Assembly: GCF_003048835.2 (NCBI RefSeq)
Contig: NZ_CP060705.1
Location: 682,001-746,000 of the forward strand
DNA: 64,000 bases
Direction: 5' to 3'
Source of the DNA: Campylobacter concisus
Lineage (GTDB): Bacteria; Campylobacterota; Campylobacteria; Campylobacterales; Campylobacteraceae
Shown one piece after another: positions 43,864 to 52,916 of this stretch. Positions within the stretch are counted from its first letter, which is position 1; each line of letters opens with the position of its first letter. The position numbers and the translations under genes were made by a program. Under the pieces are notes generated by a model. It saw nothing but the letters and a program-made list of their open reading frames with translations, searched no databases and was not told where the DNA came from.

Positions 43864-43910
43864 ATAAATATAAATTTAAAAAATTAATAATTTTTTTAAA
43901 TATATGACGT

Positions 43911-43916
43911 TATAAT
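43911..43916 (+). promoter_or_regulatory. -10 box of the asparaginase gene
   Basis: TATAAT preceded by a T/A-rich run (TTTTTTTAAATATATGACGT), 32 bases before the start at 43949. Confidence 0.55.
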
Positions 43917-43933
43917 GTTCTAGCAAATTTTAA

Positions 43934-44995
<1,062 letters not shown>

Positions 44996-45008
44996 AATTT
45001 AATTTTGT

Positions 45009-45045
45009 GCGGAACTATTAAATTTATAGCTCCGCCCTCTCTTTT
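45009..45045 (+). terminator. Terminator after the asparaginase gene
   Basis: GCGGAACTAT and ATAGCTCCGC pair at 9 of 10 positions around TAAATTT, followed by CCTCTCTTTT. It begins 14 bases after the stop. Confidence 0.6.
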
Positions 45046-45076
45046 CTCAAATTCACATTAAATTTAAGGCTCTAAA

Positions 45077-45568
45077 ATGGGTATTAGCGCGCACTACTAT
45101 GCCTACTCGCAAGATGATATAGAGATGATCAAAAATGGCGGTGGCGGCGAACTTTTGGACGAATACGACATGGACAAGATGTGGGACGCGATGTGTAAGA
45201 TGCTAATTGGCACAAATTTTCAGGAGAGGCTTAATGCTGGCGATATTTTTAGCTCAAATGAGCCTTTTAGCTGGGCTATTTTTGGGCATAGTGCGCTAAA
45301 CGAAGAGCTAAGCGAGATGATCTCTTATGCTAACGCTTCGGATGTAAAAGAGGTGGCTGAGGCGTTGAAAAATGTTGATATCAACGCACTTTTGGCAAAG
45401 ATAAATTTAAAAGAATTTGCTAGTTCAAAGACATATCCTGATATTTTTGGGCGGCAGAGCGAATTTGAAGATATAAAAGCGAGTTTAAAAGAGCATTTTG
45501 CCGGGGTTTTAAATTTTTATCAAAATGCCGCTAGCAATGGGCTTGGCGTGCTGATAGTAATAGCCTAA
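45077..45568 (+). CDS. DUF1877-family (YfbM-like) protein
   Basis: A 163-residue soluble acidic protein starting MGISAHYYAYSQDDIEMI, with LLDEYDMDKMWDAMCKML, the pattern of the DUF1877 family. The C terminus (FYQNAASNGLGVLIVIA) also fits. The function of the family is unknown. It stands alone between asparaginase and a LysE-type exporter, with a 288-base gene-free spacer downstream, and is probably accessory. Confidence 0.8.
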   Translation: MGISAHYYAYSQDDIEMIKNGGGGELLDEYDMDKMWDAMCKMLIGTNFQERLNAGDIFSSNEPFSWAIFGHSALNEELSEMISYANASDVKEVAEALKNVDINALLAKINLKEFASSKTYPDIFGRQSEFEDIKASLKEHFAGVLNFYQNAASNGLGVLIVIA

Positions 45569-45856
45569 ATTTCTAAATTTTTAGTGTGGCTATTTTGTGG
45601 TTTAAATTTAGCTAGCTTTTGTGGCAAATAAATTTATAGAGTGCCTACGTGGCAAAAGATAAATTTGCCATCTAGGCTGTGAAATACACACAAAATCGCC
45701 CTTGTTTTTGCACTAAATTTATTAAATTTTATATGTCTAGCACCAAAAGCCAAATTTCTCACGTCCAAAAGCAGGCTAAATTTACTAATAAAGCGCTCTT
45801 TTATCATAAATTTATAGATTTTGATTTAGCATTTCACTAAATTTTTAAGGCGCTTC

Positions 45857-46456
45857 ATGAATTTCTTGCTCTTTTTTATCACGATTTTTCCGATCTCGAT
45901 GATGCCAGGTATCAACATGACTTATGCGATGAGCGTTGGCATGAGTCTTGGATACAAACACTCATTTTTCGTGATGGCTGGGCAGCTTTTGGCGATCGCT
46001 TTTGTCTCGTTTAGCTGTATGCTGGGTGTAGGCGCGGTGCTGCATCATTTTGAGTACGCATTTAAGGCGCTAAATATCATCGCAGGCCTTTATATGCTCT
46101 ATCTTGGCGCTATGCTCTTTTTTGGCAAGGGCGAGCTTAGCATCACAAATGTCTCAAATTTGCCAAGCAAAAAGCAGATGTTTATAAATGGCTTCATCGT
46201 TAGCGCCTCAAACCCAAAGGCGTGGATATTTTTATCAGCCTTGTTGCCTACATTTTTAGACAAAGACGCCCCATTTAGCCTAGTTCGCATGTGCGTTATC
46301 GCCGTAACACTTGTTTTCATCGAGTTTTTATCGCTAAATATCTACGCACTTGGCGGAGCTATGCTAAAGAAATTTTTACAAACGCACCTAAGACTACTTG
46401 AAATTTGCACCGCCGTCATAGTCTGCACGATCGGCGTGCTTTTACTATTTAGATAA
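45857..46456 (+). CDS. LysE/RhtB-family amino acid exporter
   Basis: A 199-residue protein with about six hydrophobic segments and the family N-terminal motif FPISMMPGINMTYAMSVGMS, then IIAGLYMLYLGAMLFFGKG and VSASNPKAWIFLSALLPTF. It probably exports an amino acid or derivative. The next gene starts 10 bases later. It is the second amino-acid exporter in this stretch (after azlCD). Confidence 0.9.
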   Translation: MNFLLFFITIFPISMMPGINMTYAMSVGMSLGYKHSFFVMAGQLLAIAFVSFSCMLGVGAVLHHFEYAFKALNIIAGLYMLYLGAMLFFGKGELSITNVSNLPSKKQMFINGFIVSASNPKAWIFLSALLPTFLDKDAPFSLVRMCVIAVTLVFIEFLSLNIYALGGAMLKKFLQTHLRLLEICTAVIVCTIGVLLLFR

Positions 46457-46466
46457 AGGAGAATTT

Positions 46467-47360
46467 ATGAGTTTGACATTTAGTGTAAAAAATAAAAAGA
46501 AGCTACTTGGCGGATACGCAAAGGCGCTAAGCGAGCGTGAAATTTCAGCTCTTGTAGAAGGGCTTTTCTTTTTTAACAGCGAGCAAGAAGAGCCAAGCGC
46601 AAATGAGCTGGGCGCTGACGTGATGATAGCAGGCGTGTGGCAAAAGAGCGTTCGTGGCTTTGAGCTAAACTACGAAGATGGCTGCTATATCGTGCGTGTT
46701 TATACTCCAAGTGGCGTCGGCGACTGGCAGATCGCACTTGAGCTACTCTCAAAGCTCTCGGCTCAAACTGGCTCAAAAATAGAGTGCGACAACGAAAAAA
46801 TTTATGATAGTGAGCAAATTTTAAAATTTGACTACGTGGCTGACATCATGTGGGGGCTTGAAGCGTTAGAAGATATAAAAGAGAAAAATCAAACGCTTTA
46901 CATCTCTGGCGTGGAGCGAGAAGTGGCGTTTGACGCGGTTATGGTAGATGAAATTTTTGCTAGTGTCAGCCCTGCGGCTAAATTTGATGAGATGATGAGA
47001 CAGGTGCAGTATCTTGACGCATATAGCGCAAAAGAGCACCTCTATCAAGACAAAGACGGCAACGAAATTTTTGGCGCATATACTCTTAGTGAAAATTTAC
47101 CGACCATCTTGCCTTATGCTCCATCTCCGTCGTGGCAGGCGCAAGAGGCGCTTGGGGATCGCAAAGTCTCACGCTGGGTGCTTACGCTAGTTGTGGGCGT
47201 GGATGATAGTGACGCGTACGTGCTTGATGAGTGTGAATATGGAGCTTTCATGACAAATTTGCCAAAAGAAAAATACCACTTCATCGACGCTGCAAACGTG
47301 CTTGTTGAGCCACTCAGTGAAGGTGAGATGAGAGAGATTTTGCAAAAGGCAAAGGCTTAA
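46467..47360 (+). CDS. Uncharacterised soluble protein, DUF4299-like (tentative)
   Basis: A 297-residue acidic cytoplasmic protein starting MSLTFSVKNKKKLLGGYAKA, which recalls DUF4299. It has no signal peptide, membrane segment or catalytic motif that I can identify. AAAGGAGAATTT is a good ribosome site. It is 10 bases after the LysE-type gene, so it is probably in one operon with it. Function unknown. Confidence 0.7.
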   Translation: MSLTFSVKNKKKLLGGYAKALSEREISALVEGLFFFNSEQEEPSANELGADVMIAGVWQKSVRGFELNYEDGCYIVRVYTPSGVGDWQIALELLSKLSAQTGSKIECDNEKIYDSEQILKFDYVADIMWGLEALEDIKEKNQTLYISGVEREVAFDAVMVDEIFASVSPAAKFDEMMRQVQYLDAYSAKEHLYQDKDGNEIFGAYTLSENLPTILPYAPSPSWQAQEALGDRKVSRWVLTLVVGVDDSDAYVLDECEYGAFMTNLPKEKYHFIDAANVLVEPLSEGEMREILQKAKA

Positions 47361-47457
47361 ATTTAGGGCTTTCGGGGCGATAAATTTGGCTTTTTGATTA
47401 TTTATTTAGCTTCTTTTGGTTAAAATCAGCCCAAATTTACAAAACTAAAGGTTAAAA

Positions 47458-47943
47458 ATGAAACAAGGCAAAGTTTGGAAATTTGGCGATAATATCGACA
47501 CTGACATCATCATCGCCGCAAGATATTTAAACACTTCAGACGAAAAAGAACTAGCAAAACACATCATGGAAGACGCCGATCCTAAATTTAGCTCTAAAAT
47601 TTCAAGAGGCGACATCATCGTAGCTGGTGAAAATTTTGGCTGCGGTAGCTCAAGAGAGCACGCCCCGTTAGCGCTAAAAGAAGCTGGCATAGCGGCTGTT
47701 GTGGCTAAAAGCTTTGCTAGGATTTTTTATAGAAATAGCTTTAACACAGGGCTTTTTATACTTGAGATCAAAGAAACCGACGAGATAAACGAGGGCGACA
47801 CGCTAAAGATCGATGTAGATAACGGCGTTATCGTAAATGAAAGCACAAAAAAAGAGTATAAATTTAAAGCTATTCCGCCATTTATGCAAGAGCTTTTAAA
47901 CGCTGGCGGCCTTATCGAGTACGCAAAAGCGAAGATGAACTAA
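47458..47943 (+). CDS. leuD: 3-isopropylmalate dehydratase small subunit
   Basis: LeuD with LeuC isomerises isopropylmalate in leucine synthesis. The 161-residue product has KFGDNIDTDIIIAARYL, the signature FGCGSSREHAPLALKEAG, and FARIFYRNSFNTGLF. leuC is not in the window. leuB starts 9 bases downstream and performs the next step. Confidence 0.95.
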   Translation: MKQGKVWKFGDNIDTDIIIAARYLNTSDEKELAKHIMEDADPKFSSKISRGDIIVAGENFGCGSSREHAPLALKEAGIAAVVAKSFARIFYRNSFNTGLFILEIKETDEINEGDTLKIDVDNGVIVNESTKKEYKFKAIPPFMQELLNAGGLIEYAKAKMN

Positions 47944-47952
47944 AGGGCGGCG

Positions 47953-49035
47953 ATGAAAAACTATAGAATTTGCGTTATAAAAGGCGATGGCATCGGCCCT
48001 GAGATCATCGACGAGGCGATAAAGGTTTTAGACGTCGTAAGTGCCGAGTTTGGTATCAAATTTGAGTATGACTATAAGCTAATGGGCGGCGCAGCCTACG
48101 ACGTTTTTGGCGAGCCGTTGCCAGATGAGACGCTAAGCTCAGCGCTTAGTAGCGACGCTGTGCTCTTTGGTGCGATCGGTGGCGAGAAATGGGATAGCCT
48201 GCCAAGACACCTAAGGCCAGAGAGCGGGCTTTTAAAGATCAGAAAAGAGCTAGAAGCTTATGCAAATTTACGCCCAGCCATCATCTTTGACGAGCTAGTT
48301 GATGCTAGCACGCTAAAGCCAGAGGTTTTAAAAGGAGTTGATTTTGTCGTGGTTCGTGAGCTAACTGGTGGGCTTTATTTTGGCCAGCCTAGAGAAAAAG
48401 GCGAAGATAGAGCGTTTAACACGATGGTTTATACTAAATTTGAGATCGAGCGCATCGCAAAGATCGCCTTTGAGACGGCTATGCTTCGCAAGAAAAAGGT
48501 CTGTATGGTCGATAAGGCAAACGTGCTTGAGACAAGCCAGCTTTGGCGCGAGGTGACTAGCGAGGTGGCAAAGGGCTATCCTGAAGTGGAGCTTAGTTTT
48601 ATGTATGTCGATAATGCAGCGATGCAGCTAGTAAGAGCGCCTGCAAATTTTGACGTCATACTTACTGAAAATTTATTTGGCGATATTTTAAGTGACGAAG
48701 CGAGCATGGTTTGTGGTTCGATAGGACTTTTACCAAGTGCTAGCATGGGTGGCAAAGTGGGAATTTATGAGCCTATTCACGGCTCAGCACCAGACATCGC
48801 AGGGCAGGGCATAGCAAATCCGATCGCGACCATTTTAAGTGCAGCGATGATGCTAAGATACGCATTTGGCGAGAGCGAGGCGGCAGACGCGATAGAAAAT
48901 GCCGTAAAAACAGCTCTTGCAAAGGGATATAGGACAAAAGATATCGCCGCTTTTAACGCAGTTGAAATTTGTTCAACAAGCGAGATAGGCGACGTGATAG
49001 CAGGATTTATCAAAAATGAAAAACACAATCACTGA
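47953..49035 (+). CDS. leuB: 3-isopropylmalate dehydrogenase
   Basis: LeuB oxidises 3-isopropylmalate with NAD. The 360-residue product has [55 protein letters not shown] and the NAD motif [17 protein letters not shown]. It overlaps the next small gene by 20 bases, so leucine genes are transcribed into the ciaD-cca cluster. Confidence 0.97.
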   Translation: MKNYRICVIKGDGIGPEIIDEAIKVLDVVSAEFGIKFEYDYKLMGGAAYDVFGEPLPDETLSSALSSDAVLFGAIGGEKWDSLPRHLRPESGLLKIRKELEAYANLRPAIIFDELVDASTLKPEVLKGVDFVVVRELTGGLYFGQPREKGEDRAFNTMVYTKFEIERIAKIAFETAMLRKKKVCMVDKANVLETSQLWREVTSEVAKGYPEVELSFMYVDNAAMQLVRAPANFDVILTENLFGDILSDEASMVCGSIGLLPSASMGGKVGIYEPIHGSAPDIAGQGIANPIATILSAAMMLRYAFGESEAADAIENAVKTALAKGYRTKDIAAFNAVEICSTSEIGDVIAGFIKNEKHNH

Positions 49036-49261
49036 AGCACTGATCTACGAGGCTCAAGGGCTAAAAGACGATGCGCTTGAAATTTACAAGAACATCTTAA
49101 AACAAGACCCATCAAACAAGGATGCCCTTAGCGCGATAAACCGCCTGAGCGGACTTCGCAAGGAGCGCGCGATAAAAAACGAGCAGATGAAAGAGTTTTT
49201 TATCAGGATGAAAAGTGACGAAGAGATAAATGAATTTAAAAGGTGGTTGATAAGATTATGA
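49016..49261 (+). CDS. Small TPR-like protein upstream of the ciaD-like gene
   Basis: An 81-residue helical protein. Residues 1-40 ([20 protein letters not shown] then [16 protein letters not shown]) form one TPR-like hairpin, followed by a basic helix ([13 protein letters not shown]). It overlaps leuB by 20 bases and the ciaD-like gene by 4 bases. A small gene also lies before ciaD in C. jejuni. It could be a chaperone-like partner, but that is inference. Confidence 0.78.
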   Translation: MKNTITEALIYEAQGLKDDALEIYKNILKQDPSNKDALSAINRLSGLRKERAIKNEQMKEFFIRMKSDEEINEFKRWLIRL

Positions 49262-49665
49262 AGCTTGATGATATCGCTAGGATGGCCATTAGTGAGGTTA
49301 GTGCCGAGCTTGAAAAGATAGAGGCACTGCAAAACAAAAAGCAAGAAGAGCTTGAAAGAGAGAATTTAAAAAAAGAGCTTTTGGCTATGGAGACTAGTGA
49401 GCAAGAGGCGTCTGATGAGCCAGAGATAGAGACAAATTTGCAAAGTGAGCCAGAGCCAAAGGTGGCGCAAATTTCGCCAAAGAGCAGGGAGATAAGCGAT
49501 GAGGAAATTTTCTTAGCAAACCTTGCTGAACGCATCGAGGTACTTTTTGAAGGGCTTAAGCAAACTAGCGAGCAAGATCTTAGCCAAAGGCTAGAGCTAA
49601 CGACTAAATTTTTAGAATTTACCCTTGCAAACATCGAAAATAGACTACAAAATCTCTCAAAATAA
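49258..49665 (+). CDS. CiaD-like protein (effector homologue by position)
   Basis: A 135-residue acidic, helical protein from ATG 49258 (overlap with the previous stop). It has coiled-coil-like ends (SAELEKIEALQNKKQEELER; LELTTKFLEFTLANIENRLQ) and a variable Glu/Ser/Pro-rich middle. In C. jejuni the gene directly before cca is ciaD (Cj0788), whose product is delivered to host cells through the flagellum and activates MAP-kinase signalling (family knowledge). The position here is the same. The sequence has no catalytic motif, and KKELLAM is only loosely like a MAP-kinase docking site. Effector function is inference. Confidence 0.68.
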   Translation: MKLDDIARMAISEVSAELEKIEALQNKKQEELERENLKKELLAMETSEQEASDEPEIETNLQSEPEPKVAQISPKSREISDEEIFLANLAERIEVLFEGLKQTSEQDLSQRLELTTKFLEFTLANIENRLQNLSK

Positions 49666-50791
49666 TAAATTTGAGGCAAAAACTGGGACAGAAATTTACA
49701 AAAATAGCGAGCTAGACTTTTTTAGATCGCTATTTGCCCCTTTTAGTAAGCGTGTCTATCTAGTCGGTGGTTGCGTGAGAGACGCGCTTTTGGGACGAGA
49801 AATTTATGACTACGACATCGAAATTTATGACATAAAGCCTGCTAAATTTGACGAGCTAATGGCTAGCATAAAGGCTAGTGGCGTTGGCAAAAGCTACTTC
49901 ATCTACAAATACAAAAACTACGATCTTGGCTTGCCACGAAGCGAGAGTAAGACCGGAAATTCGCACAAAGACTTTGCTGTAAGCTACATAAATGATCCAA
50001 GTCTTGCAAGTCTTAGGCGTGATTTTACGGTAAATGCTATGATGATGAACATTTTTGACGGCGAAATTTTGGACTTTCATGGCGGCAAAAAGGACCTTGC
50101 GAGCAAGACGCTAAGACACATCGATAGTGAGAAATTTAAAGAAGATCCGCTAAGGGTGCTACGTGGCGTGCAGTTTAGCGCAAGGCTTGATTTTAGCATA
50201 GCTGATGATACGCTAGAGCTTATGAAAACGCTTGATCTAGCGCATCTAAGTAAGGATAGGATAAATACCGAGCTTATTAAATTTTTTAGGGCAAAAGAGC
50301 TTGAAAAAGGGGCGTTTTACCTTTTTAAGCTTGAGCTTTTTAGGGAAATCTTTGGCGTGGTGATTTGCGAGAATGATGATTTTTTGGCTGAGCTAAAGAG
50401 CGCTAGAAATTTCGTGGATGACGAGAGGCTGTTTTTGTATATGCTTTTTGGTAAATTTGAGCTTGACGCAAAGGAAATTTTAGAGAAAATGCGCCTGCCA
50501 AAGAGCTATTTTTCTATCCTGAAAGAGCCATATTTTAAAGAGATGCCAAGTGACAATGAGCTACTGCAAATCGCGCTAAATATGCCCTTAAAATCATGGC
50601 TGGGAGCTTATAATAAAGAGCGCATAGAGCGTGCAAAAGAGCTTGGAGTTTATGAAGCTAAATTTGACGCAAAGGTCGATGTGAACGAGATATTGGTGGC
50701 TGGCTTTAAAAATGAGATGATCGCTGCTGAGATAAAACGAAGGCAGTTGCTTGCTATCACAAAGCACCTTGAAACTCTTGCAAAACGCTAA
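49625..50791 (+). CDS. cca: CCA-adding / poly(A) polymerase-type nucleotidyltransferase
   Basis: It adds or repairs the tRNA 3' CCA end. The 388-residue product has the class II nucleotidyltransferase motif VYLVGGCVRDALLGREIYDYD with its two metal-binding Asp, then SLRRDFTVNAMMMNI and EDPLRVLRGVQFSARL. The best available start is TTG 49625, overlapping the ciaD-like gene by 41 bases. No ATG lies before the catalytic motif, so the true start is uncertain. Confidence 0.9.
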   Translation: MQTSKIDYKISQNNKFEAKTGTEIYKNSELDFFRSLFAPFSKRVYLVGGCVRDALLGREIYDYDIEIYDIKPAKFDELMASIKASGVGKSYFIYKYKNYDLGLPRSESKTGNSHKDFAVSYINDPSLASLRRDFTVNAMMMNIFDGEILDFHGGKKDLASKTLRHIDSEKFKEDPLRVLRGVQFSARLDFSIADDTLELMKTLDLAHLSKDRINTELIKFFRAKELEKGAFYLFKLELFREIFGVVICENDDFLAELKSARNFVDDERLFLYMLFGKFELDAKEILEKMRLPKSYFSILKEPYFKEMPSDNELLQIALNMPLKSWLGAYNKERIERAKELGVYEAKFDAKVDVNEILVAGFKNEMIAAEIKRRQLLAITKHLETLAKR

Positions 50792-50844
50792 ATTTATAGA
50801 CAAATAAAATTTAAATTTTAAAACTCTTAAAAGCCCATTTTGGC

Positions 50845-50850
50845 TAGAAT
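50845..50850 (+). promoter_or_regulatory. Extended -10 promoter before trmL
   Basis: TAGAAT preceded by TGGC, 40 bases upstream of ATG 50890. It closely resembles the element at 24243-24248. Confidence 0.5.
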
Positions 50851-50889
50851 AAGGCAGTTTATAACACTTTTTAAGGCAAAAATAAATTT

Positions 50890-51369
50890 ATGTTTAACAT
50901 AGTTCTAGTCCATCCTCAGATACCACAAAACACCGGAGCTATCGGCAGAATGTGTGTAAATGCAAATTTAAAGCTTCACATCGTTAAGCCAACCGTGTTT
51001 GACCTGAGCGAAAAGGCTGTTAGACGTGCTGGGCTTGATTATTGGAAAATTTTAGATCCAAAAATTTGGGAGAGCCTAGATGAGTTTTTAGAGGCAAATT
51101 TAAGCCACAAAGAGCGATTTTTCTTTGCTACGACTAAGACAAATAGGCTTTACTACGACGCTAAATTTGAGCCAGGAGATTTTATATTTTTTGGTGGAGA
51201 GAGCACGGGACTGCCAAGGGAATTTATGGATATAAATTTTAAAAATGCCATAACGATCCCGATGGGAAAAGAGGGCAGGAGCTTAAATTTAGCCATGAGT
51301 GCTGGCATCATCGCGTATGAGGCGATCAGACAAAACATCTCTAAATTTGACTTTAGGAGCGAGGTTTGA
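50890..51369 (+). CDS. trmL: tRNA (cytidine/uridine-34 2'-O)-methyltransferase TrmL
   Basis: A 159-residue SPOUT-class enzyme that methylates the ribose of wobble base 34. Start MFNIVLVHPQIPQNTGAIGR, then the SAM knot motifs FIFFGGESTGLPREFM and ITIPMGKEGRSLNLAMSAGI. The length is typical of minimal SpoU enzymes. The stop overlaps the next gene (TTGA). Confidence 0.93.
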   Translation: MFNIVLVHPQIPQNTGAIGRMCVNANLKLHIVKPTVFDLSEKAVRRAGLDYWKILDPKIWESLDEFLEANLSHKERFFFATTKTNRLYYDAKFEPGDFIFFGGESTGLPREFMDINFKNAITIPMGKEGRSLNLAMSAGIIAYEAIRQNISKFDFRSEV

Positions 51370-52760
51370 GAGCGCTTTTTGCATTAGTTTTTGCCGTTTT
51401 GATTGCGTTTGCAAGCGATATAAGCATCGCAACTTATAATGTGCAAAATTTATTTGACTGCAAGGATGATGGTAGCGAATATCCTGACTTTAAATCTAGC
51501 ACTTCAAAATGGGACTGTGAGGCGGCTAGCTCAAAACTAAAAAGAACAAGGCAGGTCATAGACGCTATAAATACCGACATCATCGCACTTGAAGAGGTTG
51601 AAAACGAGCAGGTTTTAAGGGCTTTGGTTGATGGCAGTGAGTATAAATTTATAGCCTTTAGCAAGGCAAAAAACTCTCCAGTCGGACTAGCTCTTGTGTC
51701 AAAAATAAAGCCAAATGGCAGTGAAATTTTTGAAGTGCCAAATGTAAAAACTAGAAACATTTTAAAGGTCGTTTTTGAGGTGGAGGGTAAGAAATTTAGC
51801 GTTTTTGTTAATCACTTCCCAGCTTATAAAAACGGCATAAATATGCAAAAAAAGGCCGAAAGAACGCTAAGGGCAGCTCTTGGCGATGAACAAAACGCCA
51901 TTGTTTTAGGTGATTTTAACTCACCTTATGGGCAAAAATCCATCTTAAACGATATCATTGCAACTCGTGGATTTTACGATCTTTATAGCTTTTTAGCCCC
52001 AAAAGATAGATACTCTCATTCAGTCCATGGCAAAAAGCGGGCCATTGATCACGTTTTGCTATCGCCTAGCTTTATGGCAAATGGCGATCTAAGCTATGTT
52101 GATGGCAGTTTTGAGGTCTTTAAACCAAGCTTTGTGGTTGATGAGCATGGCTTTGCAAAGAGCGATCTTTACTCAGATCACTTTGCACTTAAATTTAAAA
52201 TCTCAACCAAACCAAGTCCTGCTAAAAGTGGTATGCTTGCGAATGAAAATTTGAAAAAAGAAGCTAAAAAAGTAGAGGATCAAAACTATAAAAAAGCTGA
52301 CATAGAGACGCTTTTTGAGCATCCTGAGGATATGCCAGCGCTAGTTAAAAGAGCCGTTGTCATCTTAAAAGATAAACATGGCTTTATCATCTCGAAAAAT
52401 CGCCGTGGAATTTACGTTTTTGATCCTAAAAATAGCGTCGGCGTCGGCGATGAGCTTGACATCTTGGTCAGGCGAGTGAAATTTTACAAAGAGGCGCTTG
52501 AAGTGAGCTCTTATGAGATCATAAATGAGCATGGTACAAAAGATGTGAGTGAAAATTTACTTGATAGCTCGAAACTAAGTGAGGTTAGAAGTGGCGACGT
52601 GATCGCTAAAATTTCAGGCAAGCTAGAGAGTGGCTACTTGCATACGTCACATGGCAAGATCAGAGTTTATAGCAAAAAAAGGCTAAAAGATGGCGAGTAT
52701 AGCTTTGAGCGGGCGAGGGTGAAAATTTATAAAAACGAAAAAGATATCGTTGTGGAGTAG
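51366..52760 (+). CDS. Secreted endonuclease/exonuclease/phosphatase-fold protein with C-terminal OB-like domain
   Basis: A 464-residue protein with a signal peptide (MRALFALVFAVLIAFAS). Residues about 20-275 are an EEP/DNase I-like nuclease domain: IATYNVQNLFD, IIALEEVENEQV, VLGDFNSPYG, KRAIDHVLLSP and SDHFALKF (metal, catalytic His and Asp all visible). After a Lys-rich linker, residues 315-464 look like an OB-type nucleic-acid-binding domain (KRAVVILKDKHGFIISKNR, ISGKLESGYLHTSHGKIRVY). This suggests a periplasmic or secreted DNase. The start is TTG 51366, coupled to trmL. Confidence 0.85.
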   Translation: MRALFALVFAVLIAFASDISIATYNVQNLFDCKDDGSEYPDFKSSTSKWDCEAASSKLKRTRQVIDAINTDIIALEEVENEQVLRALVDGSEYKFIAFSKAKNSPVGLALVSKIKPNGSEIFEVPNVKTRNILKVVFEVEGKKFSVFVNHFPAYKNGINMQKKAERTLRAALGDEQNAIVLGDFNSPYGQKSILNDIIATRGFYDLYSFLAPKDRYSHSVHGKKRAIDHVLLSPSFMANGDLSYVDGSFEVFKPSFVVDEHGFAKSDLYSDHFALKFKISTKPSPAKSGMLANENLKKEAKKVEDQNYKKADIETLFEHPEDMPALVKRAVVILKDKHGFIISKNRRGIYVFDPKNSVGVGDELDILVRRVKFYKEALEVSSYEIINEHGTKDVSENLLDSSKLSEVRSGDVIAKISGKLESGYLHTSHGKIRVYSKKRLKDGEYSFERARVKIYKNEKDIVVE

Positions 52761-52916
52761 ATGGTGCAAATTTTAGATATTTTTATGATCGCAGTGTTTG
52801 TTTTGTTTGTGATATTTATGATAAGAGGCGTCATTTTGCAGGCGCAAGAGAAGGAGAGAGCAAGAGAGATGATAAGAGAAAAAAGAGAAAATTTTAATAA
52901 AAAGAGTGAGATATGA
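52761..52916 (+). CDS. 51-residue single-span membrane protein before glyS
   Basis: ATG 52761 follows the nuclease stop directly. It has one N-terminal hydrophobic span (ILDIFMIAVFVLFVIFMI) then a highly charged tail (EKERAREMIREKREN). The stop overlaps glyS (ATGA), indicating translational coupling. Function unknown. Confidence 0.7.
   Translation: MVQILDIFMIAVFVLFVIFMIRGVILQAQEKERAREMIREKRENFNKKSEI

Noticed and set aside
45569-45856. Possible small gene or repeat in the gap before the LysE-type gene
   Set aside because: Two loose repeats of GTGGCAAA with AAATTT nearby are within chance for this AT-rich sequence. No frame has a ribosome site and no strong hairpin is seen.
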